Notes: a model not told the origin generated them from the sequence alone. A stretch of DNA of 64,000 bases from Ambrosia x helenae (GCA_030844895.1 CM061227.1:75063575-75127574), one strand, 5' to 3'. Positions 1-12,717 are shown, numbered from the stretch's first letter. A program made the numbers and translations.

Positions 1-1
1 T

Positions 2-400
2 CGCGGTGCTTCATCTTCTGGTCCCAATGACAACAAGAGGAAGTGGGAGAATGCATCTGGAAAACCCCCAGGCAATGGTAATCAGCAGCAACAGCAGATA
101 AAGAAGCATGACAATCACAGCAGTAGTAGCAACTGCAATCACTCCCATGGAGGTTATCTTGGAAACCATCCCAAGTACAACAAGTGCAATTTGCATCACT
201 CTGGGTCATGTAACAATGTTAAGTGTGATCGTTGTGGCAGGATGGGGCATAAACAGAAGGATTGTAGGGTGTATATCCAGGGAAGTCAACCGGCACTACA
301 ACAAGGTCAGCAACAGAAGGGCAGTAAAGGGTGTTACCAGTGTGACAGTGAGAACCATTTTAAGAAAAATTGTCCCCAGCTGAACATAAATGGAAACAAT
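2..400 (+). pseudogene. gag: Gypsy gag C-terminus with two zinc knuckles
   Basis: Frame 2 from base 2 gives a low-complexity Asn/Gln/Ser/Lys linker and then two CCHC-type motifs. The first is CDRCGRMGHKQKDC near 227-268. The second is YQCDSENHFKKNC near 334-372, where one Gly of the usual knuckle is replaced. Gag nucleocapsid knuckles bind the element RNA for packaging. After the second knuckle the frame runs into Thr-rich nonsense, while protease continues in frame 1, so a frameshift lies around 380-400. The N-terminal capsid part is outside the window. Confidence 0.8.
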
Positions 401-1050
401 GGGGAAATAACAACAACAATACTACCAACACTGGCGACAACAACAACAACAATGGGGCTCGTGGAAGAACATTTGTGATTGGCTCTAGGGAAGCTAGGAC
501 CGATAACAATGTCGTGACGGGTACGGGTTCCTTAAACGACACTCTCGCTTCTGTTTTATATGATACTGGTGCAGACAATAGTTTTGTGTCATCGAAACTT
601 AGCATACAACTAGGGATTGTTCCTACTCTTCTTGATACCCCGCATTCTATAGAACTAGCTGATGGGAAGCCTGTTGAGGTAACCCACATCCATTGTGACT
701 GTAAGCTCGAGCTAGATGGGCAATTATTTGCCATCGATCTTCTACCTATCACCCTAGGTAACTTTGACCTTGTGGTTGGCATGGACTGGTTGTCTAAGCA
801 ACACGCTGAAATTCTCTGTCAGGAGAAGATTGTTCGCATCCCTCTCCCTAGTGGAGAACTATTATCTATTCAGGGTGATCGTGGTGGTCCCATGGTGGGC
901 ATCATATCCTTCTTGAAAGCCCAGAAGTGTATTCGAAAGGGCTATCCAGCCATTCTGGCTAACATTTCTGACACTCGAGCTGAAGTTGAAACAAAGATTA
1001 AGGACATCCCAGTGGTTCGAGATTTCCCAGATGTATTCCAGAAGAACTAC
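370..1050 (+). pseudogene. pol: Gypsy aspartic protease region
   Basis: Frame 1 shows the retropepsin active-site motif YDTGADNSFVS near 559-591 and the downstream hydrophobic-Gly strand FDLVVGMDWLSKQ near 763-801, both typical of plant chromovirus proteases. The region is preceded by an Asn-rich linker and GRTFVIGSREA, which normally joins gag to protease in one polyprotein. It cleaves the gag-pol polyprotein in working elements. The frame is lost near 1050 in the spacer before reverse transcriptase, which continues in another frame. Confidence 0.82.
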
Positions 1051-1055
1051 CTGGA

Positions 1056-2360
1056 CTTCCACCTGTTCGTCAAGTGGAGTTTCAAATTGATCTTGCACCT
1101 GGAGCGGCACCAGTTGCACGCGCATCATACCGTCTGGCACCAAGCGAACTTCAAGAACTATCTACCCAACTCCAAGAGCTATTGGATAGGGGTTCCATTA
1201 GGCCTAGTTCTTCGCGTTGGGGAGCCCTAGTCCTGTTTGTTAAGAATAAGGATGGAAGTTTCCACATGTGTATTGATTATCGAGAGTTGAATAAGGTGAC
1301 GGTTAAAAACCGCTACCATTTGCCTCGTATTGATGACTTGTTCGACCAGCTTCAAGGGTCGAGTTTCTATTCTAAGATTGACTAGGGGTCAGGATATCAT
1401 CAACCGAGAGTCCCAGAGGAGGATGTGGCAAAAACAACCTTTCGAACTCGTTATGGACATTATGAGTTCTTGATGATGCCATTTGGGCTAACCAATGCAC
1501 TGGCTGTGTTCATAGATCTTATGAACCGCGTGTGTAAGCCTTATTTGGACAAATTCGTCATAGTGTTCATAGATGGCATATTGATTTATTCTAAGAGCAG
1601 GAAGAGGACGAGCAACACTTGCAGCTAATCTTAGAACTCTTGAGAAATGAGCAACTGTATGCAAAATTCTCCAAGTGTGACTTCTGGATTTGAGAGGTCC
1701 AATTTCTAGGACATGTGGTTAACGAGGCAGGAATACATGTCGATCCCGCCAAGATTGATGCTATTAAAAGTGGGAGTCTCCTAAGACTCCTACAGAGGTG
1801 CGCCAGTTTCTTGGTCTTGCGGGATACTATCGTAGATTCATTGAGGGATTCTCTAAGATCGCTCAATCCCTCACTGCTTTGACGCAAAATGGTGTTTCTT
1901 ACAAGTGGGGAGATGCCCAAGAATCGGCTTTTCAATTGTTAAAGACAAAGCTTTGCAGTGCACCTATACTATCACTACTTGAGGGTACAGAGGACTTTGT
2001 GGTGTACTTTGATGCGTCTATCCAAGGTTTAGGGTGTGTGCTGATGCAGCATGATAAGGTGATCGCATAGGCTTCACGACAATTAAAGGTTCATGATAAA
2101 AATTACACCACCCATGATTTGGAACTAGGAGCGGTGGTTTTTTTCTTTAAAAATTTGGAGGCATTATCTATATGGGATGAAGTGTACGATCTTCAGTGAC
2201 CACAAGAGCCTCCAACACATGTTCAATCAGAAGGAGCTGAACATGCGACAACGTCGATGAGTTGAGCTTCTGGATGATTATGACCGTGCTATCAAATATT
2301 ATCCTGGAAAAGCTAATGTATTAGCGGGTGCCCTTAGTTGTAAGGAAACAAAACCCAAAC
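1056..2360 (+). pseudogene. pol: Gypsy reverse transcriptase and RNase H, broken
   Basis: Reverse transcriptase starts near MEFQIDLAPGAAPVARASY (1074) and shows CIDYRELNKVTVKNRYHLPR. A stop at 1382-1384 breaks the catalytic stretch. The catalytic box reads FIDGILIYS near 1567-1593, where the family has FIDDILIYS, so the second catalytic Asp is Gly and the enzyme would be inactive even if translated. A frameshift near 1600 is followed by LGHVVNEAGIHVDPAKI and the connection region QFLGLAGYYRRFI (about 1801). RNase H FDASIQGLGCVLMQ lies near 2010, with a stop at 2068-2070. Continuation to about 2360 has further stops. Confidence 0.85.
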
Positions 2361-2499
2361 GGGTGAAAGCTTTACAACTCACTAATTATTCTAACCTTTC
2401 CGATAAGATACGTGAAGCCCAGGGTGAGGCTTTGAAAGAAGAAAACGTCGAGCTTGAGAAACTACATGGTGCCGATAAGCGCCTGGAACTGAAGACAGA

Positions 2500-3800
2500 T
2501 GGTCTTCAGTACTTCATGAATCGAGTCCGGATTCCGCGTTTTGGGGATCTTAGATGACTTGTGCTCGACAAGGCTCACACATCTCGATATTCGGTACATC
2601 CTGGTTCGGATAAGATTTACCAAGATCTCAAAACTCTTTACTAGTGGTCAAACATGAAAGCTGAGATAGCCACTTATGTTAGTAAGTGCTTGACTTGTGC
2701 AAAGGTTAAGATTGAATATCATAAACCTTCAGGCTTACTCCAGCAACCAGAAATCCCTATGTGGAAATGGGACGGAATTTCTATGGACTTTATTACAAAG
2801 CTCCCTAGAACGCCAAGTGGTCATAACATGATTTGGGTTATCGTCGATCATTTAACCAAATCGGCACATTTTCTAGCAATAAAGGAAACTGACACGCTGG
2901 AGAAACTGGCCAATATCTACATCAAGGAGGTTGTCTCTAGGCACGGAGTGCCTACTTCCATCATATTTGATCGCGATGCACGATTTACTTCCCATTTTTG
3001 GACTACTCTCCAAGATGCTTTGGGAAATCGCGTAGATATGAACACAGACTATCACCTACAAACGGATGGACAAAAGTGAACGTACCATCCAAACAGTTGG
3101 GATAAGCACTTACCTTTAATTGAATTCTCGTATAACAACAGTTACCACACTTCAATTCAGTGCGCCTTTTGAGGCACTTTATGGACGCAAGTGTAGGTCT
3201 CCCATCTGCTGGACTGAAGTTGGGGATAGCCAGCTGACAGGTCCAGAACTCGTGCATGAAACTTCTGAGAAGATAGTGCAAATCAGAAACCGGATGGTTG
3301 CTGCTCGTGATCGACAGAAAAGCTACGCTGATAAGTGTAGGAAACCTTTGGAGTTCCAGATCGGGGATAAGGTACTACTAAAGGTGTCACCTTGGAAGGG
3401 TGTGATACGCTTTGAAAAACGGGGAAAGTTGAACCCACGATACGTTGGACCATTCGAGATTGTTGAAAGGATTGGTCCCGTAGCTTATAGGTTAAACCTG
3501 CCTGATGAACTCAGTGGGGTGCACAATGTATTCCACGTATCAAATCTAAAGAAATGCTTATCTGATATGACACTGGTAGTGCCACTGGAGGAGGTCTAGG
3601 TGGACGACAAGCTACGGTTCGTAGAAGAACCAGTGGAGATTCTTGAGCAGGGCGTCAAGAAACTCAGACAGAGCACTATACCTATTGTTAAGATGCGAAT
3701 GAATTCCTATCTAGGACCGGAATATACGTGGGAACGCTGAGATCAAATGCGGCTCAAATACCCATACCTCTTAACTGAACCTGAACCAGTGCATAGATGA
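2500..3800 (+). pseudogene. pol: Gypsy integrase with chromodomain-like tail
   Basis: A zinc-binding N-terminus is visible (HxxxxxxxHPG near 2576-2605, CLTCAK near 2689) with a stop inside. The core has SMDFITKLP (first Asp, near 2785) and FDRDARF (second Asp, near 2968). At 3064-3090 a one-base shift separates QTDGQ from SERTIQ, so the catalytic Glu survives only in another frame. About 45 bases expected after it are missing. The C-terminal part continues at 3120-3599 with the DKVLLKVSPWKG and RYVGPFEIVERIG motifs. After a stop at 3597 the reading continues as VEEPVEILEQG and GPEYTWER, a chromodomain-like tail, to about 3740. Confidence 0.85.
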
Positions 3801-3834
3801 AGCGCTGAACATAAAGCAGCTCGCTCAAAGTGAA

Positions 3835-3961
3835 TTTAGGGGTGAAATTCCTTTCAACTTGGGGATGATGTGACATCTGAGAACCAAGCACACATTGTTA
3901 AGCTGGCTTTACTGTTTACATACTGAATTTCGGGACAAAGTTCTTTTCAACTTGGGGATGA
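3835..3961 (+). repeat. Duplicated polypurine-tract region before 3' LTR
   Basis: The segment CTTTCAACTTGGGGATGATG occurs at about 3851-3870, followed by TGTGACATC. A near copy (TTTTCAACTTGGGGATGATG) sits at about 3944-3963, followed by TGTGATAACC. The second is the functional position, since the LTR begins there. The first looks like a duplicated tract followed by a few LTR-like bases. Seen directly; how it arose is inference. Confidence 0.6.
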
Positions 3962-6427
3962 TGTGATAACCAGCAATTTCAGGTTCTCACTTTAACTAAA
4001 CTCTAGTTACTTGTAGTTACATTCCTTGATTACGTGAACTTAAACCAAACGCATTATTAAAAACCGTAATGGGTGGACCGTTAGGATGGTTGGGGTCTTA
4101 ACACACGGAATCACACTTTATATGGTCCAAAATAGCAAAAATGTCGAAGAAAACACGCGATACAACGGACAAGACCACCCGGAGCGAGCCCAGGCTGAGT
4201 GAGCGGCCGCTCGCGGGGGTCTGACGAAACAAAACCGACTTAAAACTCTATTTAAGCAATCTTAAGCCCCAAGTACCCCATAAACTCAACCCTAATCACC
4301 CCCTACTACCTATTTACGAAAATATTAACCTCAAACACCTGCTAAGGCTCAAGAACATCAATCGGGAAGCTTGGAGAACAATCGGTTGGTGGTTTTGAAG
4401 TGCTTTCGGTATAATATTCAATCTCTTATGTTTTAAGCTTCTCTAATATGTTTTAAAACATCATAACCGAGTTTGTCCAGGTCTGAAATGTTTTCATAAA
4501 GATTGAAACTTGGTATTCATAAAGATTGATAGGGTTAAACATGATGTTATGTGATAATGATTGTATTGGCATGGGTTCGCATGTTCTTGATGTTTTAGAC
4601 TTCTAGGGTCTATGAATGATAATGTTTAACTTGTATCTTGCTAGGTTTTGATCAGGTTATGTCTTATTGATATGGTAGGACGATTGTTAAGTATTATTGA
4701 TCGATTATATGCGTAGATAATGGTTAAAACTAGGGTTTATGCATGATTTAGAATCTGGACAGAATGATTGGGTCGACTTGCAGAGGCTGTAACGTGATGT
4801 TAAAATACTTTTTTGATGATTTCTTTGCATGAAAATATCGTACATGGTCTTAGCTTTTCATAATGGCAAAATCATCTATTTTGGACGTCGTTTGATAGGT
4901 TTTTGGAATTTTCTTTGATTAAAGGTCATATTAGATTTTCGGATTAGTAAACTCGGTCAACTTTAAACGATCATAACTTGAGTTTTACAAATAATTAAAT
5001 TATGAAAGTTAGATAGTAGGTTAACATTCGAATAACGTGGATCTTCCAAGTGGATTCATCCCGTTTGGATGAATACAAAAGTTTTGGGAATTTTTCTACT
5101 AATCTGATCGGTTATGAGTATTTTCTGGACATAGCTGTATTGTGTGATGTTTCATAATTTTTGTGTATGGTTTTATCACGAAATAAAAATATGGACTTTT
5201 CCGGTAGACCCCTGGAATATTTAGTAAAATTTTGGGAGTCTAATTCACTGGATAAGTATTTTTAATAAATTAGTTTTCACAGCGCATAATCTGTCCTAAA
5301 AACGCAGATTATGTAACATACACTTATGTGACTATTTGGAGTCTTGAATGACTTGTATTTGACATGAACTTGTATGAGCACTTATATGAGGTGTATAGGA
5401 AGTGCATAACTAAGGTTAAGTATTGTGTTCACCAACGGGTCCGTAGGGTTTACTTCTACATATAGAAACACTATGTGTCACTTAAACGGTTTTGAACTAT
5501 TAAATGTCTTGGACAAATGGGTCATATGGTGTAATGATATTACACATATACTCACTTAATGACACATGTAATAGGGAGTCGGTAGCATATCCTATTTATG
5601 AAGGTTGGATAAATTACTTGCATCCTAAGGTGAGTTTCACTACTTTTTCTCAAAAGCATGCGTCTCGGGTTTGAGACAACTTTGGTAAACATTTTCCAGT
5701 CTGGTTTGGGACTACTTCTACATCTAGGGTTTTGAGATGCTTAACTGTCCTTTGTGAACTAAACACACTCTATCACTTAAAGTCCTTTCATAATATTGGG
5801 TTAATCGCTGGAGGCGAAGGAGGTATTAGTTGATAGCGCTATTAGGTTGTGCAGCATCCTCATGCTTGAGGTGCTTGTGTCACGGGCATGAACTTCTGAC
5901 CACAACTTTCCTACTAGTGTTGATAGACACTAGTACTAAGGCAATTTAACGTATGTTAACACATTTCTGAAGGTTCCCAATAATCACTTGTTTAGTTACA
6001 ATGAGTGGGCTAGCTACCCCTAACAAGCTAAAATTGATGACACTTTAACATTTGGGTTTTTGACAACTTTACACCTGTTATCCAAACTGTGAACTCACCA
6101 ACCTTATGTTGGCACACGCTAGCATGCTTTTGCAGGTCGCTAGGTATGGAGCACGCTTAGGAAATGCATCATATAGTGTCATTGGGATATGAACACTTAA
6201 ACTATTTGGATATTTACTTATTTAAGCATGGTTTTGGGCGCGGTGTTTTGCGCATACTATTTAACTGTTTTCTATTTCGCTTCCGATATTACTTAAATGG
6301 TTTGGTTAACTTTTAAACTTGTTTTTCAATAATGAAATAAAGGGTTTGGGCATTTAGAGTCGTTATTTCAATAACGAAATAAAGGGTTTGGGTATAAACC
6401 CCGCAGTGGAAATTTGAGGGTGTGACA
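3962..6427 (+). repeat. 3' LTR of the chromovirus, about 2.47 kb
   Basis: It begins TGTGATAACC directly after a polypurine stretch and ends GGGTGTGACA, giving TG...CA ends. The first 500 bases are strongly similar to 35656-36429. A weak TATA-like TCTATTTAAG lies near 4247. The LTR holds no ORF of note. The right end is placed on the inverted terminal bases and not on a second LTR, which is outside the window. Confidence 0.72.
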
Positions 6428-6813
6428 TCCAGGATGCACACAGGCGTGCATAATGATGAAGCACGGCCATCCTTTACTCTAGCGTGTTCTCCAAGGCAAA
6501 AACCAACCAAGACTGACAAGACGGTTAGCCTCCTGGACAAGCACGGGCGTGCCACTTAGGGTGGCACGGGCATGCTCAGTAACAAACCGAAATCTGTTGT
6601 ACAAAGGACTCTACAACAGTACCCGTTGTCGAGCATGGGCGTGCCAAAATGTTGTCGAGGGCGTGCAAGAGCTGAAATGCCTATAAATAGAGGCCTCCAC
6701 CCCACATTTTAAAGCATCCTTTTCCACTCGCAATCCAACACTTCTCCACGAAGTTTCTGCCCCCTAAGAGGTTTAGAGATGTCCCCTGGAGCCTGGGATC
6801 ACTCCACAAACAC

Positions 6814-6816
<3 letters not shown>

Positions 6817-6852
<36 letters not shown>
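6817..6852. repeat. (GA)n microsatellite
   Basis: About 18 uninterrupted GA units, downstream of the TATA box at 6682, probably in a transcribed leader. Confidence 0.95.
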
Positions 6853-6859
<7 letters not shown>

Positions 6860-7143
6860 ACACCCCAAAATCATCTAAAACCCTTAGAAATCTCATTATC
6901 ACCCTCCAACATGTCTTGTAAAAAACCCAACCTTGTGAGCTTGTTATGACAACCATGTTAGGCTAGATTTCTATTGGTGTTGTTAGGATGAGGATGGATA
7001 CTTGGTATGAATTAATATAGTTTATCTTTTATTTTAAAGTGGTGTTTTGTGTTCTTAATAATTCTTACTATTCCAACTTTGTTTAATGGTCTAATTAACA
7101 AATCACTTAGTCTTTGGTCTTGTGAGTGTCTTGATAAGCAATG

Positions 7144-7281
7144 GGAAGGACTCATGAGTGTACCCATGGTGTGCAAAAACCCATGCACTTGTGAACTTAA
7201 ATCCCATAAATAGGAAGGACTCATGAGTGTACCCATGGTGTGTAATAACCTATGTACTTGTGAACTTAAAACCCATGAGTT
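7144..7281 (+). repeat. Two-copy tandem repeat, period 69 bp
   Basis: GGAAGGACTCATGAGTGTAC starts at 7144 and again at 7213, and the similarity continues through CTTGTGAACTTAAA in both units with a few substitutions. Non-coding. Confidence 0.85.
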
Positions 7282-8248
7282 TATCAAGATCTCGTTTAGG
7301 GTCGGTACGGTCTATATACTTTGTCCTAATGATAAGTTAATCCTTAATCTTACATCTTGGTTTCATGGTCTATGTGAAGTCTTGATGTGGGTTATGGAGT
7401 AATGAACTCGTGTTGGAATAAAACGGTCTTTATTTTGTTCCATCTTTATACTTCCGCACAGTTAATGATAGACCATCACTTTTTGATAAGTTAATTAAAC
7501 CAAGTAGGGGATGCACGTGTGCTGGTAAGTCACGACTCCTCTATGATATTAAGTGGTAACTTGTTCGGTCATGCTCCGGCCACCGACAATTTATTCATAA
7601 AAGTCTAGAGTAGTTTGATGTCTATATCGCAACACCGAGAGGCGGGTAATTCAGGGTGGAGTCGACACAGTCTCGAGTCACTTTATTTTCAGTGTTGAGT
7701 GGTGAGCTCACCAGGTCGAGAGACCCTCATAATAACATTCAGAACGCATTTGTTTGTACAGCTTTGCGATAATAGTAACCTCTAGAAAAAGCAGTTGCAA
7801 TTCTAAGTTAAGCATAAGTGCGCGCTTGAACACACCACTATAAAATAAAGATAGCTATTTCATACCGAGGTTCCATCCAATCCCGAAGCACCACCATTGT
7901 TTTGCTATTGCTTTTCCATAAAAGTTTTCTTCTCTCATTTTACTTTTCTTCTTATCTTAAAAAGTCTTTTTAAGTAACTTTAAGAAGCTGAGTAGTAAAA
8001 TCGTGTCCACGGATTCGATACTCGGTACTTGCACATTTCTATACTATATACGATAGGTGCGCTTGCCAATTGTGTCGTGTTTAGAACGTTGAGCAATTAT
8101 TGTTTTAAATTATAAATTTAAAACTTGTAAGTGTCTTTTTATTTTTCTAACTTGCTCGTCTTTTCATTAAAGCTTTTGGCACTTCCCCCGCGACTTTGCC
8201 TTTTTTGAAAAGAAGTCTAGTTTTCTTAAACACTCACGCGACACCAGA

Positions 8249-9740
8249 GGCCTAAGTATATCTCATTTGTGCTATGCGGATGATGTGATCTTTGTGGGGG
8301 AGTGGTCGGATAAAAATGTGGGGAATACTTCCCGGCTACTAAGATGTCTTAACTTAGTGTCGGGTCTTCAAGTCAATCATAAGAAGTGCAAGCTTTATGG
8401 AGTTAATGTTGAAGCGGCGAATATTGAAGAGATGGCTAAGAAACTCTCCTGTGAAGCTGACACGTTTCCTTTTACTTATTTGGGGATTCCAATTGGCGCA
8501 AATTTGAAATTAACCAAACATTAGGAGCCGATTCTTAACAATCTTAAGCGCAAGCTATCCTCTTGGAAATCCAAGTTTCTTTCCTTCGCGGGGAGGGTTA
8601 CGTTGGCAATGACGGTCCTCGGTAGTGTTCCTTCCTACTTCCTTTCATTATTTTAGACTCCAAAAAGTATAGTGAAACAAATTGAAAGAATCCGTCGGGA
8701 TTTTGTGTGTGGCAAAACACATAACGGATAGAAAATTCCTCGGATAAAATGGAATAAAATGGTTCGACCTAAGTGCTTGGGCGGTTTTGGGGTGAGTGGT
8801 GTGGAGGATTTTAATGCGGCCATGCTCTCGAAAGGGTGGTGGCGCTTTAAAGAGAATCCGCACTCCCTTTGGGTCTTTGTTGTTGCGGCTATTCATAAGT
8901 CCAGATTTAATTGTCTCTTGATTCCTGTTAAAAAGTCAATCCCCGGAAACTGCAAGGACATTCAGGTGTGGAAAAGACTTTTCTTAAGGTTGGGATTTCC
9001 ATTCAAAATAGCCTTTTGGTTGAGGTTGGCAATGGGTACAAAACCAATTTCTAGAAAGATCGGTGGCTAACGAATACTCTGCTAAAAGACGCTTTTCCTC
9101 AGCTTTATCAGATGGCGCTCAATAAAGATGGACTCGTGGCTGATCACTGGTTTATTGAGGATGATAGAATTGATTGGAAGCTTCTTTGGAATTCGAATCA
9201 AGGCATCCCTCAAGCGCAGCCGGGTGATTTCAGGATGCTGTTAAGCGGCTTCAGCAGGAAGGAGGGTCCTGATTCGAATCAAGGATGCTGTTAGGCCTGG
9301 TTTAATAATGCAGACGGGCCTTTTTCTGTTAAACAGATCAGACTTGAGTGGAACAAATACGCTTAAGATGAGCAGAATTATTTTGTGTATAAATGGAACT
9401 CTTGGGCACCTCCTAAGGCCAATTATCATCTATGGCGGCTGCTTCTTGGAAGGGTTGCAGCAAAGACTTGCATTCTAGCTCGTGGGGTCCTAGTTAGCTC
9501 GGTGGTTTGCGACAGATGCAGATGCGATAACGAAGATATAAACCACCTATTTTTTAACTGCTTATCGGCTAGAAGCATATGGTGGCAATTGTTGGCTTGG
9601 ATCCAGATTCCCTTCCCTTTAGACTGCACTAGCATTGCGGATCCTGTTAAAAAAAAATATTGGACTTCCCGGGATCGAAGAAATGGAAGAAAACGGTTCA
9701 TGCAATTATCATTGCGATGGTTTTGTTAGTTGTTAATGTT
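8249..9740 (+). pseudogene. LINE reverse transcriptase C-terminus and zinc-knuckle tail
   Basis: Starting at GLSISHLCYADDVIF (8249) the translation shows the YADD catalytic box of non-LTR reverse transcriptases. It continues with the LINE-typical NHKKCKLYG, FTYLGIPIG, LSSWKSKFLSFAGR and VRPKCLGGFGV segments. The zf-RVT-like region (about 9385-9610) has the WNSWAPPKANYHLWRLL and CDRCRCDNEDINHLFFNC pattern with paired Cys and His. Stops at 8522, near 8655, 8730 and 9068 and frame changes show decay; at the end the reading moves to frame 3 (PGSKKWKKTVHAI, near 9665). The endonuclease domain and 5' half of reverse transcriptase are absent, which is usual for a 5'-truncated LINE copy. Confidence 0.85.
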
Positions 9741-11536
9741 GTTCAAGGGATCCTCTTGGAGTTTAAAGCTTCGCATGTCATCTCTAAGTATTCAATTCCG
9801 ATAATCCACACCTTTCTCCTGAAGCAAAACCTCTCTAGGTTTACCGTCACCAAACGGATTCACCTTAGGCCTCGGTTTGTCCACTCCAATCAAGTTTCTC
9901 AACTTTACAATGGCTATCAAGAGTAACAATCAATCAATCTCTTGCTGCAAGATATAAATAAAGAAAGAAACTTTTATTTAATGAAATTTAACGCGCATAC
10001 CGCATTCGAAGATCCTTGCATTGGAGACAAATCCATGGAATGTATAGATGATTAACCATGTGGACTTACCTGAAGACTAGATTCGGTGCAATCGGAATTT
10101 GAAGAGAAGTTATTATCATCATCATCCATAATGTTCTTACCTAGAGCTACCAACCATCCTGAGATCCATCTTCATGGAAACTGAACTCATTCTACAAAAA
10201 TTGATGCATGCTTTGACTACTTTTGAAATATTTTCCGGCGACACCTAGTTCCAGACAGGTTTAATATGTTGTTTCAGGTTGCCTTCATCATTGATAGGTA
10301 TATCTCTGACAACAACTTGCTTTGTACCCGATCACAATGTCCAACAACTGAATTTTACTTACTTGCATGACCAGCTGTTTTGGAATTGAGCAGTGGTCTA
10401 GTGGTGTGGTCTACGTTTTTGCTTATGATCTCCAACAACTAAATATTACTTGCTTGCATGAACAATAGTTGTTTTGGAATTGAGCAGTCGTCTAGTGGTG
10501 TGGTCTACCTTTTGCTTATGATCCAACACCAAATATCATTAAATTAACCAATGATCCATTCATTTCAGCTTTTGTTTAACTATTTTAGCAACTTCCATAG
10601 GAACTCTCCATTTCAAATATGACCATTGTATAGTATTAGTGGTTGGAAGCTCTGATGAATAGTGACCCTCTGGCAATTGGTTACTTAATTTTCTTTATAT
10701 ATAAATAGTGACCCTCTAGAAAAACCTGCGTAAAGGACTAAAGCCACATATCTTGTCAAGTGGATACCATGGTTCAGAGAGATTTAAGCTAATCAAACTC
10801 ATATCTCAAGTTAGTGGATACCATGGGTCACTATTCTTATATAAAGAACATTTGTTTCCTTATAAAGCGTTCGATGTCACTGTGAGTAGATAAATTTTGT
10901 TGAATAGTGACTTTTTAATTTCTTTATATATGAATAGTGACCCACTTCGCATGTCATCTTGGTCGAACTCATGTTGCAACATTCGTCTCGTGCGTGTTAG
11001 GGTCCGATATTTTATGGCTTCTTAGTGGGTTTTTCCAAGACTTCATCCTTGTGCTTTATGGTTTCGAACGGTGGTTTGGTTGTTTTATGAAGGTTTGATC
11101 GATATCATTCACACTGATTTCGTTGTACTGGTTGCGGAAAGAAATCAACAGTTGAACCGGCACAAATTTGCATCTTATAAAAGAACATAAACACAATCAT
11201 GTGACCGATGATCAGAGCTTTAAGTTGTGATAGACAAAGATAATAGGAAGAAGATCAGATCTCCAAAAGCAAGTGTGAAGATCAAGAGAAAGCAAGTTGA
11301 AGAAGAAGATGAACAGTGCTCCAATATTACTTGCATCGGCTTGAGATATGAGTTTGATTAGCTTAATTCTCTCTGATCCATGGTATCCACTTTCATCTGA
11401 AGGTTTACTTTCCTACCTCTGTTTTGAATTGTTGCTTTATAAGTGTTCGATGTCACTATGAGTAGATAAATTTCGTTGAATAGTGACTTTTTAATGTTCT
11501 TTATATATGAAAACTTTCCTACCTTTGTTATGAATT

Positions 11537-11668
11537 AGTATATAGAGAGCAAACCGACGAACATCATTCAAAATTTCAACTTCCCGCTAACCTCTGCGCC
11601 ATCATCGACTATAGCAAACCGACGATCTTCTTCCACGGCACTCCTATTAGGCCTCTCTTTATATCACG
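11537..11668 (+). other. Exon-like coding segment, copy 1
   Basis: Reads VYREQTDEHHSKFQ...NLCAIIDYSKPTIFFHGTP...PLFISR without a stop and ends in CG|GTACG, a possible splice donor. I do not recognise the protein. Related copies lie at 12587-12717, 22905-23035 and, shortened, 25295-25401. The reading frame is kept in the copies, which suggests descent from a captured exon. Confidence 0.45.
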
Positions 11669-12586
11669 GTACGATTTAAAGTTCCAATTTTGTTTTGTGT
11701 TGCCTTTTAATAATAAGTTTTGTGTTTATCAAACCCTAACGTCTAAAATATTATGATGTGGTTTAGCTCCATGTTTGAAATATGGATCTCGTTGTCGCTA
11801 TGGTTAGTAGATACCATGGATCAGAGAGATTTAAGCTAATCAAACTCATATCTCAAGTTAGTGGATACCATGGGTCACTATTCTTATATAAAGAACATTT
11901 GTTGCTTTATAAAGTGTTCGATGTCACTGTGAGTATATAAATTTCGTTGAATAGTGGCTTTTTAATGTTCTTTATATATGAATAGTGACCCACTTCGCGT
12001 GTCATCTTGGTCGAACTCATGTTGCAACATTCGTCTCGTGCGTGTTAGGGTCCGAAATTTTATGGCTTCTTAGTGGGTTTTTCCAAGACTTCATCCTTGT
12101 GCTTTATGGTTTCGAACGGTGGTTTCGTTGTTTTATGAAGGTTTGATCGATATCATTCACACAGAGTTCGTTGTACTAGTTGCGGAAAGAAATCAACAGT
12201 TGAACCGGCACAAATTTTCATCTTATAAAAGAACATAAACACAATCATGTGACTGATGATCAGAGCTTTAAGTTGTGATAGACAAAGATAATAGGAAGAA
12301 GATCAGATCTCCAAAAGCAAGTGTGAAGATCAAGAGAAAGCAAGTTGAAGAAGAAGATGAACAGTGCTCCAACATAACTTGCACTGGCTTGAGATATGAG
12401 TTTGATTAGCTTAATTCTCTCTGGTCCATGGTATCCACTTTCATATGAAGGTTTAATTTCCTACCTCTGTTTTGAATTGTTGCTTTATTAAGTGTTTGAT
12501 GTCACTATGAGTAGATAAATTTGGTTGAATAGTGACTTTTTAATGTTCTTTATATATGAATACTTTCCAACCTCTTTTATTAATTA

Positions 12587-12717
12587 GTATATAGAGAGCA
12601 AACCGACGAACATCATTCAAAATTTCAACTTCCCGCTAACCTCTGCGCCATCATCGACTATAGCAAACCGACGATCTTCTTCCACGGTACTCCTAATAGG
12701 CTTCTCTTTATATCACG
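12587..12717 (+). other. Exon-like coding segment, copy 2
   Basis: Same frame as copy 1 in the second tandem unit, with a few substitutions (for example GTPNRLLFISR-like end). It is followed by GTACGATTT, as in copy 1. Confidence 0.42.

Larger units (their letters stand above)
1..6427 (+). mobile_element. Ty3/gypsy chromovirus (Tekay-like), 5' part outside window
   Basis: Order seen: gag zinc knuckles, protease, reverse transcriptase, RNase H, integrase, a chromodomain-like tail, polypurine tract, 3' LTR. That order with integrase after RNase H defines Ty3/gypsy, and the tail after integrase fits the Tekay/Del chromovirus group. The 5' LTR, primer-binding site and most of gag lie left of the window. 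The coding part is broken by several frameshifts and stops, so the copy is dead. No target duplication can be checked because the other end is missing. Confidence 0.88.
6428..8248 (+). repeat. Probable LTR/leader remnant of another gypsy element
   Basis: No gene is visible. The stretch has a good TATA box (TATAAATAG, 6682-6690), repeated GC-rich words of the form CACGGGCGTGCCA (6540-6660), a GA run, a 69 bp tandem duplication and, near 8020-8075, a segment ending GGTGCGCTTGCC. That last segment recalls the 3' end of Tat/Athila-type LTRs from memory. Boundaries are not visible, and the class is a guess. Confidence 0.35.

Noticed and set aside
6313..6555. Minus ORF spanning the LTR end
   Set aside because: Crosses a transposon boundary and has no similarity to any family I know.
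8648..8896. Minus ORF of 82 codons
   Set aside because: Shadow of the LINE coding region; no family resemblance.
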